Of a stretch of DNA of 64,000 nucleotides, positions 8,158-16,560 are shown in pieces. Positions within the stretch are counted from its first letter, which is position 1, and every line of letters begins with the position of its first letter. The notes under the pieces are model-generated. The model was not told the DNA's origin. It saw only the letters and a list, made by a program, of their open reading frames with translations, and made no database searches. The translations under genes were made by a program, and so were the position numbers. This DNA is from Propionibacteriaceae bacterium UBA6122 (GTDB lineage: Bacteria > Actinomycetota > Actinomycetes > Propionibacteriales > Propionibacteriaceae). The stretch is from contig DIVW01000033.1 of NCBI GenBank assembly GCA_002428365.1, positions 6,041-70,040 of the forward strand, written 5' to 3'.

Positions 8158-9798
8158 ATGACCGAGCTGTCGGCCAAGATCGCGGCGTGGCGATCTGCTG
8201 ATCCCGACCCGGCCACCGTTGCGGTGTTGGACGAGTTGGTCACCAAAGCTGCCAGTGGTGATCAAGGGGCGACGGCCGAGTTGGCCTCGGCTTTCGCTGG
8301 CCCGCTCACTTTCGGCACCGCCGGCCTGCGTGGAGCGCTCGGCCCGGGGCCGGCCCGGATGAACCGGGTAGTGGTCTCCCAGGCCGCCGCTGGCCTGGCC
8401 GCCTACCTGCTGGACAACGGCCACCGTGGCGCCAAGGTGATCGTCGGCTACGACGCTCGTTACAACTCCGCGGTCTTCGCTCGCGACACCGCCGAGATCC
8501 TGGCTGGTGCCGGCTTTGAACCCCTCCTCTGCGCCCGGGCCCTGCCAACCCCGGTGGTCGCCTTCGGCATTCGCCATTTCGGCTGTGCAGCCGGGGTGGT
8601 GGTCACCGCGTCCCACAATCCGCCCCAGGACAACGGCTACAAGGTCTACCTCGGTGACGGCTCCCAGATCGTGCCACCAGCCGATGTCGAGATCGCGGCC
8701 CGGATCGCCGCCATCGCTGAGGTCGGGCTGGACCAGATCCCTCGCAATGATCAATACACCATGATCGATGCCGAACTGGTGGACGCCTATGTGGCCCGCG
8801 CCGCTTCGCTGGTTACCCCGCAGGCACCACGCGACCTCACCTGGGTTTACACGGCAATGCACGGAGTAGGCGCCTCGGTGGTGGACGCGGTGGTGGCCGC
8901 GACTGGCTTCCCCGAACCGCACCGGGTGAGTGAACAGATCGACCCTGATCCGGCCTTCCCAACCGTAGCCTTCCCGAATCCGGAAGAACCGGGGGCGATC
9001 GATCTGGCCCTGGCGCTGGCCCGCCGCAGCGGGGCTGATGTGGCGATCGCCAATGATCCTGACGCCGACCGCTGCGCCCTGGCTGCGGTGTTCGATGGCG
9101 AGTGGCGGATGCTGACCGGCGACGAGCTGGGCATCCTGCTGGCCGACGATGCGCTCCGCCGCGGCACGCCAGGCACCTACGCCTGCTCGGTGGTGTCCTC
9201 AACCATGCTCTCGGTGATGGCTGCGGACCACGGTCAGCCCTTCGCCACCACGCTCACCGGCTTCAAATGGATCGGTCGGGTGCCGGGGTTGGCCTACGGC
9301 TATGAGGAGGCCATCGGCTACTGCACCGATCCGGCAGCCGTCCCAGACAAGGACGGCATCACTGCCCTGGTGCGGATCCTGGCCCTGGTGGCCGACCTCA
9401 AAGCCTCCGGTCGCAGTGTTGCTGATCGCCTCGACGAACTAGCCACCCGCTACGGGGTTCACCTCAACTCGCAACTCGCCTTCCGAGTATCGGATCTGGC
9501 GATCATCGCCGACGCGATGACGCGGGTGCGCACCGCAGCCCCAACTGAGCTGGCCGGTCAGCCGGTGACCGCACTTGATCTGGCCACCGGCTCAGCCGAG
9601 CTGCCGCCAACTGATGCCATGTTGTTCACCGGCGCGAGCGTGCGGGTGGTGGTTCGACCCTCTGGCACTGAGCCGAAGTTGAAGTGCTATTTGCAGGTGA
9701 CCGCACCGGCCCAGGCCGAGCTGAGGTCGGCGCGGACGGCAGCCGCTGCTCAAATGGCCGCACTGCGGGCGGACGTGGCCGCAGCGCTCGGGCTGTGA
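8158..9798 (+). CDS. pmmB: Phospho-sugar mutase (PmmB / phosphopentomutase-like)
   Basis: Alpha-D-phosphohexomutase superfamily enzyme of 546 residues. Visible motifs: catalytic phosphoserine loop VVTASHNPPQDNGYKVY, metal loop NDPDADRC, sugar-binding GYEEAIGY and the phosphate-binding RPSGTEPK near the C-terminus. AGGAGG at 8146-8151 fixes ATG 8158. Following punA, it may convert ribose-1-phosphate to ribose-5-phosphate or interconvert hexose phosphates; family members of this length do either. The stop overlaps the next gene (GTGA). Confidence 0.9.
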   Translation: MTELSAKIAAWRSADPDPATVAVLDELVTKAASGDQGATAELASAFAGPLTFGTAGLRGALGPGPARMNRVVVSQAAAGLAAYLLDNGHRGAKVIVGYDARYNSAVFARDTAEILAGAGFEPLLCARALPTPVVAFGIRHFGCAAGVVVTASHNPPQDNGYKVYLGDGSQIVPPADVEIAARIAAIAEVGLDQIPRNDQYTMIDAELVDAYVARAASLVTPQAPRDLTWVYTAMHGVGASVVDAVVAATGFPEPHRVSEQIDPDPAFPTVAFPNPEEPGAIDLALALARRSGADVAIANDPDADRCALAAVFDGEWRMLTGDELGILLADDALRRGTPGTYACSVVSSTMLSVMAADHGQPFATTLTGFKWIGRVPGLAYGYEEAIGYCTDPAAVPDKDGITALVRILALVADLKASGRSVADRLDELATRYGVHLNSQLAFRVSDLAIIADAMTRVRTAAPTELAGQPVTALDLATGSAELPPTDAMLFTGASVRVVVRPSGTEPKLKCYLQVTAPAQAELRSARTAAAAQMAALRADVAAALGL

Positions 9799-10499
9799 AC
9801 CGCCCGGCTCAGCCGCGGCTGGTGTTGATCGCCGGGCCGTCTGGCAGCGGGAAGTCCCGGCTGATGCATGCCTCCGGGCTGCCCTGCCTACGGCTGGACG
9901 ACTTCTACTTCGACGCTGATCACCCCGGGATGCCCACCACCAATCTCGGCATCACCGACTGGGACGATCCCCGCTCCTGGGACGCTGAGGCCGCCCTGGC
10001 CGGACTTCGCCAGCTCCTGGAAACTGGGGAGCTCGCCGCCCCGGCTTACTCCATTTCCGAAAGCCGCCGGGTGGGCACCCGCTCGATCAGCCTGGACGGC
10101 GCCGGCTGCCTTGGAGTCGAGGGCATCTTCGCCATCGAGTTTCTGCAGCACTGTCGCCAGGCGAAGCTGTCGGTCGAAGCGATCTACCTCGATCGGCCCG
10201 CCGCCCTGGTCTATTTGTTACGGCTGCGGCGTGATCTGGCCCACAAGCGCAAGCCGCCGCACATCGCCGTCCGCCGGGGGTGGGCACTGGCCAGGGCCCA
10301 GGCAGGCTTGCGCCGCCGGGCACTAGCCGCTGGGTTCGAACCGCTGGGGATGAAGGCTGCGATTTCGCGGATCGGCCACCTCAACCGACCATCCCGGGCC
10401 GCCTACGCCGCCGGCCAGGCTGGCCACGAAAGTGGTGGGGATGGTACCCGAAGAAGTGGGGGTCGGCTTACCTCGACTAGGACGAATCACCCCGCTTAG
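9795..10499 (+). CDS. Uridine kinase-like P-loop kinase
   Basis: P-loop NTPase of 234 residues. Walker A is AGPSGSGKSRLM at residues 12-23; LRLDDFYFDADHPGMPT is the substrate-proximal Asp-rich segment seen in uridine kinases and phosphoribulokinase relatives. GTG 9795 overlaps the pmmB stop, so translation is coupled. The last ~45 residues (from about 10365) are low in structure. Context with punA/pmmB fits nucleoside salvage, but the substrate is inferred. Confidence 0.78.
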   Translation: MNRPAQPRLVLIAGPSGSGKSRLMHASGLPCLRLDDFYFDADHPGMPTTNLGITDWDDPRSWDAEAALAGLRQLLETGELAAPAYSISESRRVGTRSISLDGAGCLGVEGIFAIEFLQHCRQAKLSVEAIYLDRPAALVYLLRLRRDLAHKRKPPHIAVRRGWALARAQAGLRRRALAAGFEPLGMKAAISRIGHLNRPSRAAYAAGQAGHESGGDGTRRSGGRLTSTRTNHPA

Positions 10500-10532
10500 G
10501 ACAACCCGCCCAGTTACCCCTACCATGTGATC

Positions 10533-11771
10533 GTGACCCCCGAGTTCATACTCCTGTCGCTTGTTGTTGTCACAGCGTTAGCGTTTGATTTCACCAACGG
10601 CTTTCACGACACGGCGAACGCGATGGCCACTTCGATCGCAACGAAGGCGTTGTCTCCGAAGGCCGCTGTGGCGCTGTCGGCCATCCTCAACCTGATTGGT
10701 GCGTTCCTATCTGTCGAGGTGGCCCTGACGGTCACCAATGCGGTAATTCGCATCCAGAATCCCGATGGCACCCCGCGCGCAGACCTGGTGGCAGACGGCG
10801 GGCACACCTTGTTGCTGATCCTGATGGCCGGTCTGGCCGGCGCCATCATCTGGAACATTCTCACCTGGCTGTGGGGCCTGCCTTCCAGTTCGTCCCACGC
10901 CCTGTTCGGCGGCATGGTGGGCGCCACCGTGGCCAGCCTTGGCTGGGGCGGCGTCAAGTGGATCGGCGACGGCACCAAGCTGGACGGCGTCATCGGCAAA
11001 GTGGTGCTCCCGGCCCTGATCTCACCGGCAGTGGCCCTGGTCGTCGCGTTCATCGGCACCCGGCTGGTCTTCTGGATCACCGCTAAGATCGCCCGGCGCT
11101 ATCAGGAGGCTGGCTTCCGCTGGGGCCAGATCGGCACTTCCTCGCTGCTTTCGCTGTCCCACGGCACCAACGATGCTCAGAAGACGATGGGCGTGGTCAC
11201 CCTGGCCTTGATCGCCGGTGGCTTCGTTGACCCCGTTCAACACGAGATCCCACTGTGGGTGAAGTTCGCCTGCGCCCTGGCTATCGCCTCGGGCACCTAC
11301 ATCGGTGGTTGGCGGATTATCCGCACCATGGGCAAAGGCCTGGTCGAGGTGTTGTCCCCGCAGGGCATGGCTGCCGAAAGCGCCTCGGCCGCGGTCATCC
11401 TGACGTCCAGCCAACTCGGCTTCGCGCTTTCCACCACCCACGTCTCCACCGGATCGATTATCGGTTCGGGACTTGGACGCAAGGGCGCCACCGTCCGTTG
11501 GAGTGTGGCGACGAAGATGGTGCTGGCCTGGTTGATTACCCTGCCCTCGGCCGGCCTGATCGCCGCTGGCCTGTGGTGGATCGGCTATCTGGTCGGCCCA
11601 GGTGCTGGCGACTGGATCGTCTTCAGCCTGATGTGCCTGGCTGCCCTCTACATGTGGTGGCACTCCAAGCGCGACCCGATCGGGCATCACAACGTCAATG
11701 ACGATTGGGACAGCGGCCGCAGCAAGCCCAACCCCAAACCTAAGGTGCCGGTTTCGGGAGGCGTTGGCTGA
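10533..11771 (+). CDS. pitA: Inorganic phosphate transporter, PiT family
   Basis: Integral membrane protein of about 412 residues with two copies of the PiT signature: ALAFDFTNGFHDTANAMATS near the N-terminus and SLSHGTNDAQKTMGVVTL in the second half. Additional marks are GLPSSSSHALFGGMVG and STTHVSTGSIIGSG. It moves metal-phosphate with protons. No ribosome site precedes it; TACCAT at 10521-10526 suggests a leaderless mRNA beginning at GTG 10533 (GTG 10527 is the alternative). The next small membrane gene overlaps its stop. Confidence 0.9.
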   Translation: MTPEFILLSLVVVTALAFDFTNGFHDTANAMATSIATKALSPKAAVALSAILNLIGAFLSVEVALTVTNAVIRIQNPDGTPRADLVADGGHTLLLILMAGLAGAIIWNILTWLWGLPSSSSHALFGGMVGATVASLGWGGVKWIGDGTKLDGVIGKVVLPALISPAVALVVAFIGTRLVFWITAKIARRYQEAGFRWGQIGTSSLLSLSHGTNDAQKTMGVVTLALIAGGFVDPVQHEIPLWVKFACALAIASGTYIGGWRIIRTMGKGLVEVLSPQGMAAESASAAVILTSSQLGFALSTTHVSTGSIIGSGLGRKGATVRWSVATKMVLAWLITLPSAGLIAAGLWWIGYLVGPGAGDWIVFSLMCLAALYMWWHSKRDPIGHHNVNDDWDSGRSKPNPKPKVPVSGGVG

Positions 11772-12082
11772 TGAATCAGGTAATCGCTGCCCTGGACGCC
11801 ACCTGGCGCATCCTCGCAATCGGGGTCCTGCTCGGTGCCGGATTGCCAGCCCTGTTCGCCGTCGGCGTCCGCGCCCTGGCGTGGGGCACCGCAGCCGAAG
11901 GCGACGCCCCAGATGAGGATGCCAAGCTGGAACCGACCCTGGTCGGACGGCTCGTCGCCTACACGATGTTCGCCATCGTCATTTTGGCGGTACTGGCTGG
12001 CGTGGGCTATATCGTGGCCCACGGCTTCGGGCTGAAGGTGACTTTCAACGGCCTGATGCCGGTGATTACCCCAAAGAGCTGA
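11771..12082 (+). CDS. Small membrane protein coupled to PitA
   Basis: Protein of 103 residues with two hydrophobic helices (about 12-35 and 62-85) separated by an acidic stretch (EGDAPDEDAKLEP). Its ATG overlaps the pitA stop (TGATG), so it is co-translated and may be an accessory subunit of the phosphate transporter; small partner proteins of this kind follow PiT genes in many actinobacteria. No known motif. It overlaps the convergent gene end by 17 bases. Confidence 0.75.
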   Translation: MNQVIAALDATWRILAIGVLLGAGLPALFAVGVRALAWGTAAEGDAPDEDAKLEPTLVGRLVAYTMFAIVILAVLAGVGYIVAHGFGLKVTFNGLMPVITPKS

Positions 12083-13103
12083 CCCCGGCCAGCGGCGCAG
12101 CCACCATCGACGCATCGCGCATATCGGCGCCAATCCGCTCCAAGAACCGCTTCGCCGCCGGACCAACCCTGCTGGTGAGCATGCCGACTGGTACCGGCTG
12201 TAGTTCGATCGTCGTCGCCACTCCGGCCAACACCAACGGCAGGGTGTAGCCGACCGAGGACGGGAAGCTGGCCAGCTTCGCCGCCACCGAGCCGCGGCTG
12301 AGCTCAATCTCCAGCGGCACCTCCGGGCGTACGACCTGCAAGCCGGTGGTGGCGATCTGGGCGAGCTTTTCCGCGGCCTCCTTGCGGTGGGCGAAGTAGC
12401 GTCCCTGGCCACCACAGCGCGCGGCCAGTTTGGCAATCGAATCCAGGTAGGCGGCCGTGTCGACCACTCCGGATTCGGCCAAAGACGAACCGACCACGTC
12501 CACCCCTGGCACCACTCGCGGCGGACCGAAGCGACGCCTGGTCCAGTTGTAGCTGTGTTCGCGCACCTTGCTCGGCGGCATGCCGGCCACCGGCATCACG
12601 GTGAACAGCCGCACTCGCTCAGAGGCAAAGAACTTGCGGGCCTGCCGGGCCAGCGGAGCCCTGGCCACCTCCAAGACCGAAGGTGGCGCGTCCCAGCGGC
12701 GCAGCGGCTCACCGGAGCTGAGCTGAGCGGCGAACTCCAAAGTGGCGGTGCCGTCGTCAACCACCACCGCCTCGTGCGGATTCGCCGCCAACAGCAGGGC
12801 CTGAATCATGCCCGAGAAGGGGTCGCCGATCACCAGGCGCCGTGCTTTGGCCACTCGCCGGGAGACCTGCTGCAAGGTGCGCAGCCGGGCCGCGGTCGAG
12901 GCGCGCGGGTAGTGCCACTCGACGGCCATGTTCTCCTCGTCGGCGTAGGTGGCCATCTGGCGCAGTTGCGCCAGGCTGGTCTCCTCCACCGGCGCCAACA
13001 CCACCGCCACGGTTCGCTCGGCCGCCTGTTCGACATGCGCCCACTCCAGCAGGTGCAGTAGCTGGGCCGGGCTCTCAACCAGGGCGACGGTGTCGGTGCT
13101 CAT
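12066..13103 (-). CDS. Putative polysialyltransferase-like glycosyltransferase
   Basis: Protein of 345 residues without signal peptide or membrane helix. The N-terminal ALVESPAQLLHLLEW and the later VVDDGTATLEFA resemble bacterial alpha-2,8-polysialyltransferase-type proteins, a fold with two Rossmann halves that uses CMP-sialic acid. It is the last gene of a four-gene run (15180-16454, neuA, neuB, this gene), each overlapping the next by four bases. I infer that it transfers the nonulosonic acid made by the cassette onto a surface glycan. Family call is by N-terminal pattern only. Confidence 0.6.
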   Translation of the reverse strand: MSTDTVALVESPAQLLHLLEWAHVEQAAERTVAVVLAPVEETSLAQLRQMATYADEENMAVEWHYPRASTAARLRTLQQVSRRVAKARRLVIGDPFSGMIQALLLAANPHEAVVVDDGTATLEFAAQLSSGEPLRRWDAPPSVLEVARAPLARQARKFFASERVRLFTVMPVAGMPPSKVREHSYNWTRRRFGPPRVVPGVDVVGSSLAESGVVDTAAYLDSIAKLAARCGGQGRYFAHRKEAAEKLAQIATTGLQVVRPEVPLEIELSRGSVAAKLASFPSSVGYTLPLVLAGVATTIELQPVPVGMLTSRVGPAAKRFLERIGADMRDASMVAAPLAGVSSLG

Positions 13104-14029
13104 GCCACCTGCCCCGAGTCCTTCGCTGCCTCGGCGACCACACCGGTGACCCGCCGTAGCTTGCGCATCGCGGCGAGCTCGGCGGGGTAGACCTGCTTCA
13201 CCCCGTCACCGAGGGAGGCTTCCAGCACCCGAATGTCGCGCACCAACCGGCGCATACCTTCGGGTTCGACCGAGGCCGACTGATCCGAACCCCACATGGC
13301 GCGGTCCAAGGTGATGTGGCGCTCCACCATGCAGGCGCCCAACGCCACCGCGCACAGGGTGGTCTGCAGCCCAACCTCGTGGCCGGAGTAGCCGATCGGC
13401 ACGTTGGGGTATTCCGCGCTCAAGGTGTTGATCATCCGCAGGTTCAGCTCCTCGGCCGGGGCCGGGTAGGAGCTGGTGGCGTGCAGGAGCACGGTCTGGG
13501 TGCTGCCGAGCAGTTCCACGGCGTGGCGGATCTGCTCTGGCGTCGACATCCCGGTGGACAGGATCACGGTCTTGCCGGTCTCCCGCATGGCGATGAGCAA
13601 CTCGTCATCGGTGAGGCAGGCCGAGGCCACCTTGAACACCGGGGAGTCGAACGCCGCCAGGAACTCCACACTTTCGACATCCCAGGGGGAGGCGAACCAG
13701 TCGATGCCTACCTTGCGGCAGTACTCGTCGAGCTGGCGGTACTCCTCCACGCCGAACTCGACCCGGTGGCGGTACTCCAGGTAGGTCATCCGTCCCCAAG
13801 GCGTGTCGCGCTCAATCTCCCACTGGTCGCGCGGGGTGCATACCTCAGGGGTGCGCTTCTGGAACTTGACCGCGTCCATGCCAGCAGCCTTGGCGTGATC
13901 GATCAGCGCGATCGCGTTGCTCAGGTCGCCGTTGTGGTTGATGCCGATCTCGCCGATCACATACACCGGCTGGCCCGGTCCGACCAGGCGGTCACCGATC
14001 TTGCGCAGCCGAGGGTTGATGGTGGTCAC
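13100..14029 (-). CDS. neuB: Nonulosonic acid (N-acetylneuraminate/Kdn) synthase without SAF domain
   Basis: TIM-barrel enzyme of 309 residues that condenses phosphoenolpyruvate with a six-carbon sugar. Motifs: EIGINHNGDLSNAIALIDHA, AVKFQKRTPE, DWFASPWDVESVEFL, KVASACLTDD, ILSTGMSTPEQI, IGYSGHE and VERHITLDR (metal and PEP site). Typical NeuB proteins are about 345 residues and end in an antifreeze-like SAF domain that caps the neighbouring active site; here the protein ends soon after the barrel, so that domain is missing. It overlaps both neighbours by four bases. Confidence 0.88.
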   Translation of the reverse strand: MTTINPRLRKIGDRLVGPGQPVYVIGEIGINHNGDLSNAIALIDHAKAAGMDAVKFQKRTPEVCTPRDQWEIERDTPWGRMTYLEYRHRVEFGVEEYRQLDEYCRKVGIDWFASPWDVESVEFLAAFDSPVFKVASACLTDDELLIAMRETGKTVILSTGMSTPEQIRHAVELLGSTQTVLLHATSSYPAPAEELNLRMINTLSAEYPNVPIGYSGHEVGLQTTLCAVALGACMVERHITLDRAMWGSDQSASVEPEGMRRLVRDIRVLEASLGDGVKQVYPAELAAMRKLRRVTGVVAEAAKDSGQVA

Positions 14030-15183
14030 AGTTGGTCCTCCTCAAGGATCCACGAGGCGATCTCGCGGACGGCACCGTGCCCGCCGGGCACGGTGGTCAC
14101 CGTGCGGGCGGCTGCCCGGACGGCGGGTTGGGCCGAGGCGACTGCCACCGGCCAGCCGACCTGCGCAAAGCAAGGCAGGTCGTTCACGTCATTGCCCAGG
14201 TAGAGCACTCGGCTGGGCTGCAGGCGCCGCTCGGTGATCCAGCTGGCCAGCTCTTCGCCTTTACGGTCGATGCCGTGGCGGCACTCCACGCCGAGCTTCT
14301 TCGCCCGGGCGGCCACCACCGGGTTCACCTCGGTGGACAGAATCAGCACCGGCAAGCCGGCTCGACGCATCGCGGAGACGCCCATACCGTCTCCGCGATG
14401 CACCGCCACCCGTTCCACACCGTCGGCCGACAGCCAGGCCCGATCATCGGTCTGGGTGCCGTCAAAATCGAGGACGACCGCCTCGACCTCCCCTGGCTCG
14501 GGACGGTTGGCCGGATCAAGCAGCTGAACCAACGCGCGGGCGCGGTTCAGATCACCAGGCTCATCGATTTCCAGCACCCGGTTCGGGTCGGTGGGCACGG
14601 CCACGATGCGGCCGAAGAAGCGGTGGCCGGCCTCGCGGAAGCCTGCGACCCGCATGGCGTAGGCCGCACCGGTCTCCAGCCACTCAGGTTCGCGATCCTG
14701 GCGCCGTGGGCGCCGCGCTGACTCGTGGTTGACCCCGACTGCATCGGTGCCATTGCGCCAGACGAAGCCGTGGAAGGCTGCCGCGGTGAATGCGGAGTCG
14801 GCGCCGGCGTCGATGGCCGCCACCAGGGCGTCCAGCTCGGTCGAAGTCAGGAAGGGGCTGGTGGCTTGGATCATCACCACGATCTCTGGCGCGCCGTCGC
14901 GGCTGAGCAGCTCCAGAGCATGAGTCAGAGCCGCTTCACTGCTGGCCTGGTCGCCAGCCAGTTCAGCGGGCCGACGGATCAGGATCGCCCCGGCATCGGT
15001 GGCCGCCGCAGCGATTTGGGGGTCATCGGTGGAAACCGCCACCACGTCGATGGCGCTGGTGGCACGGGCGGCCTGGACCGCTCGCGCCACCAGCGGAACA
15101 CCGCCGATGCGGGCGACATTCTTGCCCGGTACGCCTTTGGATCCACCGCGTGCGGGGATCACCGCCACCACCCGGGCGGTCAT
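14026..15183 (-). CDS. neuA: Acylneuraminate cytidylyltransferase fused to a HAD phosphatase
   Basis: Two-domain protein of 385 residues. Residues 1-225 are a CMP-nonulosonate synthetase with the nucleotide loop VIPARGGSKGVPGKNVARIGG. Residues 232-380 are a KdsC-type HAD phosphatase: VLDFDGTQTDD (nucleophile Asp), LILSTEVN, KGEELASWI and YLGNDVNDLPC (metal Asp). Such a fusion can dephosphorylate a nonulosonate-9-phosphate and then activate it with CTP, which predicts that the upstream synthase uses a 6-phosphosugar. Vertebrate CMP-sialate synthetases also carry a C-terminal HAD-like domain. Coupled by four-base overlaps to neuB and to the gene at 15180. Confidence 0.87.
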   Translation of the reverse strand: MTARVVAVIPARGGSKGVPGKNVARIGGVPLVARAVQAARATSAIDVVAVSTDDPQIAAAATDAGAILIRRPAELAGDQASSEAALTHALELLSRDGAPEIVVMIQATSPFLTSTELDALVAAIDAGADSAFTAAAFHGFVWRNGTDAVGVNHESARRPRRQDREPEWLETGAAYAMRVAGFREAGHRFFGRIVAVPTDPNRVLEIDEPGDLNRARALVQLLDPANRPEPGEVEAVVLDFDGTQTDDRAWLSADGVERVAVHRGDGMGVSAMRRAGLPVLILSTEVNPVVAARAKKLGVECRHGIDRKGEELASWITERRLQPSRVLYLGNDVNDLPCFAQVGWPVAVASAQPAVRAAARTVTTVPGGHGAVREIASWILEEDQL

Positions 15184-16454
15184 AGGGAGGCCAGCCTTCG
15201 CAGCACTGGTGCCACCACTTGGCTGCCGTGGCGGTACATATTGCGCGCACTGCGCCGGACCGCCTTGCGTAGCCCAGAGGGAGCGTTGCCCACCAGGAAA
15301 CCCAATGGCTGGCCGTCGGTGCCGACGCCGTAGTTGGCCAGCAGTCCGGGCAGGAAGGCCTTGCCGTTGGACAAGGTGTAATAGGGCTGCAGCGGCGGCA
15401 AGGGACCGGATGCCAGCACCTCAGCGACTCGCTGCGGCAGCGGATCCACCTCCGAGCCCAGCCCGTGACGCCTAGCCCAGGTGACGTCGGCGCGCGGCTC
15501 CGCACCAGCGTCCAGATCATCGAAGGAGGCCAAGCAGCCCGAGCCGATGAAGTAGGTGTTGCCCAGGCTCTCCCTGACCCCGAAGTCGGTGAGTGCTGCG
15601 GTATTGATGCCCCGGTGGATCGCTTCGACCGCCGCGGTGGAGCTGACCGTCACCAACAGGTCGGTGCGGTTGAGCACCTTGCCCATATCGCCACCGAACA
15701 GCTTCAGGTTCTTGGGCCGGTCCGGGCCGAGGGCGCGCACCAACTCGTCATAGGGATACTGCTCAGTGTGGGTGGCCTGCTCGCCGGGAAGATTGCGCAG
15801 CTTGATCAGCACATCGCGTTCGGGGTAGCGCCGGGCGTGCTCGGCGAGTCGTTCGACCAGGTAGCGGCGATGCCAGCGAGTGTTGGGCACCCCCGGCTGG
15901 CCGGCGAAGGTGACGGTGTAGCGGTTGTTGGTGCGCGGCCCGTTGGCCCGCAGGAAGGGCAACCGGGTCAGCGTCAACGATTCGGTGCCGAGCCCGAGCC
16001 CGGTGAAGGTGGTGCGGAACTCGTCCAGATCGGCTGGGCTGTTCGCCGCGATCAGGTCGGCACCGGCCCGCAGCAGCAGGCCTTCGGTAATCCGCTCATA
16101 AACGACCCCGACATAGCCGGTGAGCACCAACGGCCGCTGCTCCAACTGGGCGGCTGCCAGCAGGTGCAGGATTGCCTGCACGCCACCGCCGGGTAGCGAC
16201 ACCACCAGGACGTCGGCCGGCTTGGCGGCCAACGCGGTGAGCAGTTCGCCGGCCGAGACTACCGAGACCGAATCTGCGGAGATGCCGGCCTCGGCGAGTT
16301 GGCGCTGGCTGGGGATGTCTGAGCCGGCGAACTGGTATCCGGTGACAGCTGCAGCCGGATTCAGCCGCCGGGCCAGGCCGAGGCCCCACTTCCAGCGGCT
16401 GTCGGTATCAGCCAGGACGGCCACCGAACGAACCGGTCGAGTTTCGCTAGTCAC
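15180..16454 (-). CDS. Putative glycosyltransferase of the nonulosonate cassette (DUF6716-like)
   Basis: Cytoplasmic protein of 424 residues and first gene of the nonulosonate operon. Features include VLADTDSRWKWGLGLARRL at the start, a central GTB-like half with RYTVTFAGQPGVPNTRWHR and the acceptor/nucleotide region VTVSSTAAVEAIHRGI. I believe it belongs to the actinobacterial DUF6716 putative glycosyltransferases often found beside neuB. GTG 16454 lies six bases after TAGTTT (16461-16466 on this strand), so the operon mRNA looks leaderless. Confidence 0.7.
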   Translation of the reverse strand: MTSETRPVRSVAVLADTDSRWKWGLGLARRLNPAAAVTGYQFAGSDIPSQRQLAEAGISADSVSVVSAGELLTALAAKPADVLVVSLPGGGVQAILHLLAAAQLEQRPLVLTGYVGVVYERITEGLLLRAGADLIAANSPADLDEFRTTFTGLGLGTESLTLTRLPFLRANGPRTNNRYTVTFAGQPGVPNTRWHRRYLVERLAEHARRYPERDVLIKLRNLPGEQATHTEQYPYDELVRALGPDRPKNLKLFGGDMGKVLNRTDLLVTVSSTAAVEAIHRGINTAALTDFGVRESLGNTYFIGSGCLASFDDLDAGAEPRADVTWARRHGLGSEVDPLPQRVAEVLASGPLPPLQPYYTLSNGKAFLPGLLANYGVGTDGQPLGFLVGNAPSGLRKAVRRSARNMYRHGSQVVAPVLRRLASL

Positions 16455-16460
16455 ATTCCG

Positions 16461-16466
16461 AAACTA
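16461..16466 (-). promoter_or_regulatory. -10 box TAGTTT for the leaderless nonulosonate operon
   Basis: TAGTTT read on the minus strand is separated by six bases from GTG 16454. There is no Shine-Dalgarno sequence in front of the start. Confidence 0.4.
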
Positions 16467-16497
16467 GGCTGCGCGTGCGCCCGTCCGGGCAACCGCA

Positions 16498-16515
16498 GTT
16501 CACCAGAAGGTGAAC
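16498..16515. promoter_or_regulatory. Palindrome GTTCACCAGAAGGTGAAC, candidate operator
   Basis: Perfect inverted repeat with seven-base arms and a four-base centre, 44-61 bases upstream of the probable start of the nonulosonate operon. Its core ACC-AGAA-GGT closely matches TTACC-AAAA-GGTAA in front of yjjI (23268-23281). It could be a repressor or activator site; a weak hairpin is the alternative. Confidence 0.4.
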
Positions 16516-16530
16516 AATCCGCAAAGTGTT

Positions 16531-16555
16531 GCCCCCACCTGAACCAGCTGGGGGC
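16531..16555 (-). terminator. Probable terminator of the nucleoside salvage operon
   Basis: GCCCCCA (16531-16537) pairs with TGGGGGC (16549-16555) across an 11-base loop, just downstream of the adenosine deaminase stop. No strong U-tract follows on the minus strand, so termination strength is uncertain. Confidence 0.4.
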
Positions 16556-16560
16556 CCGAT

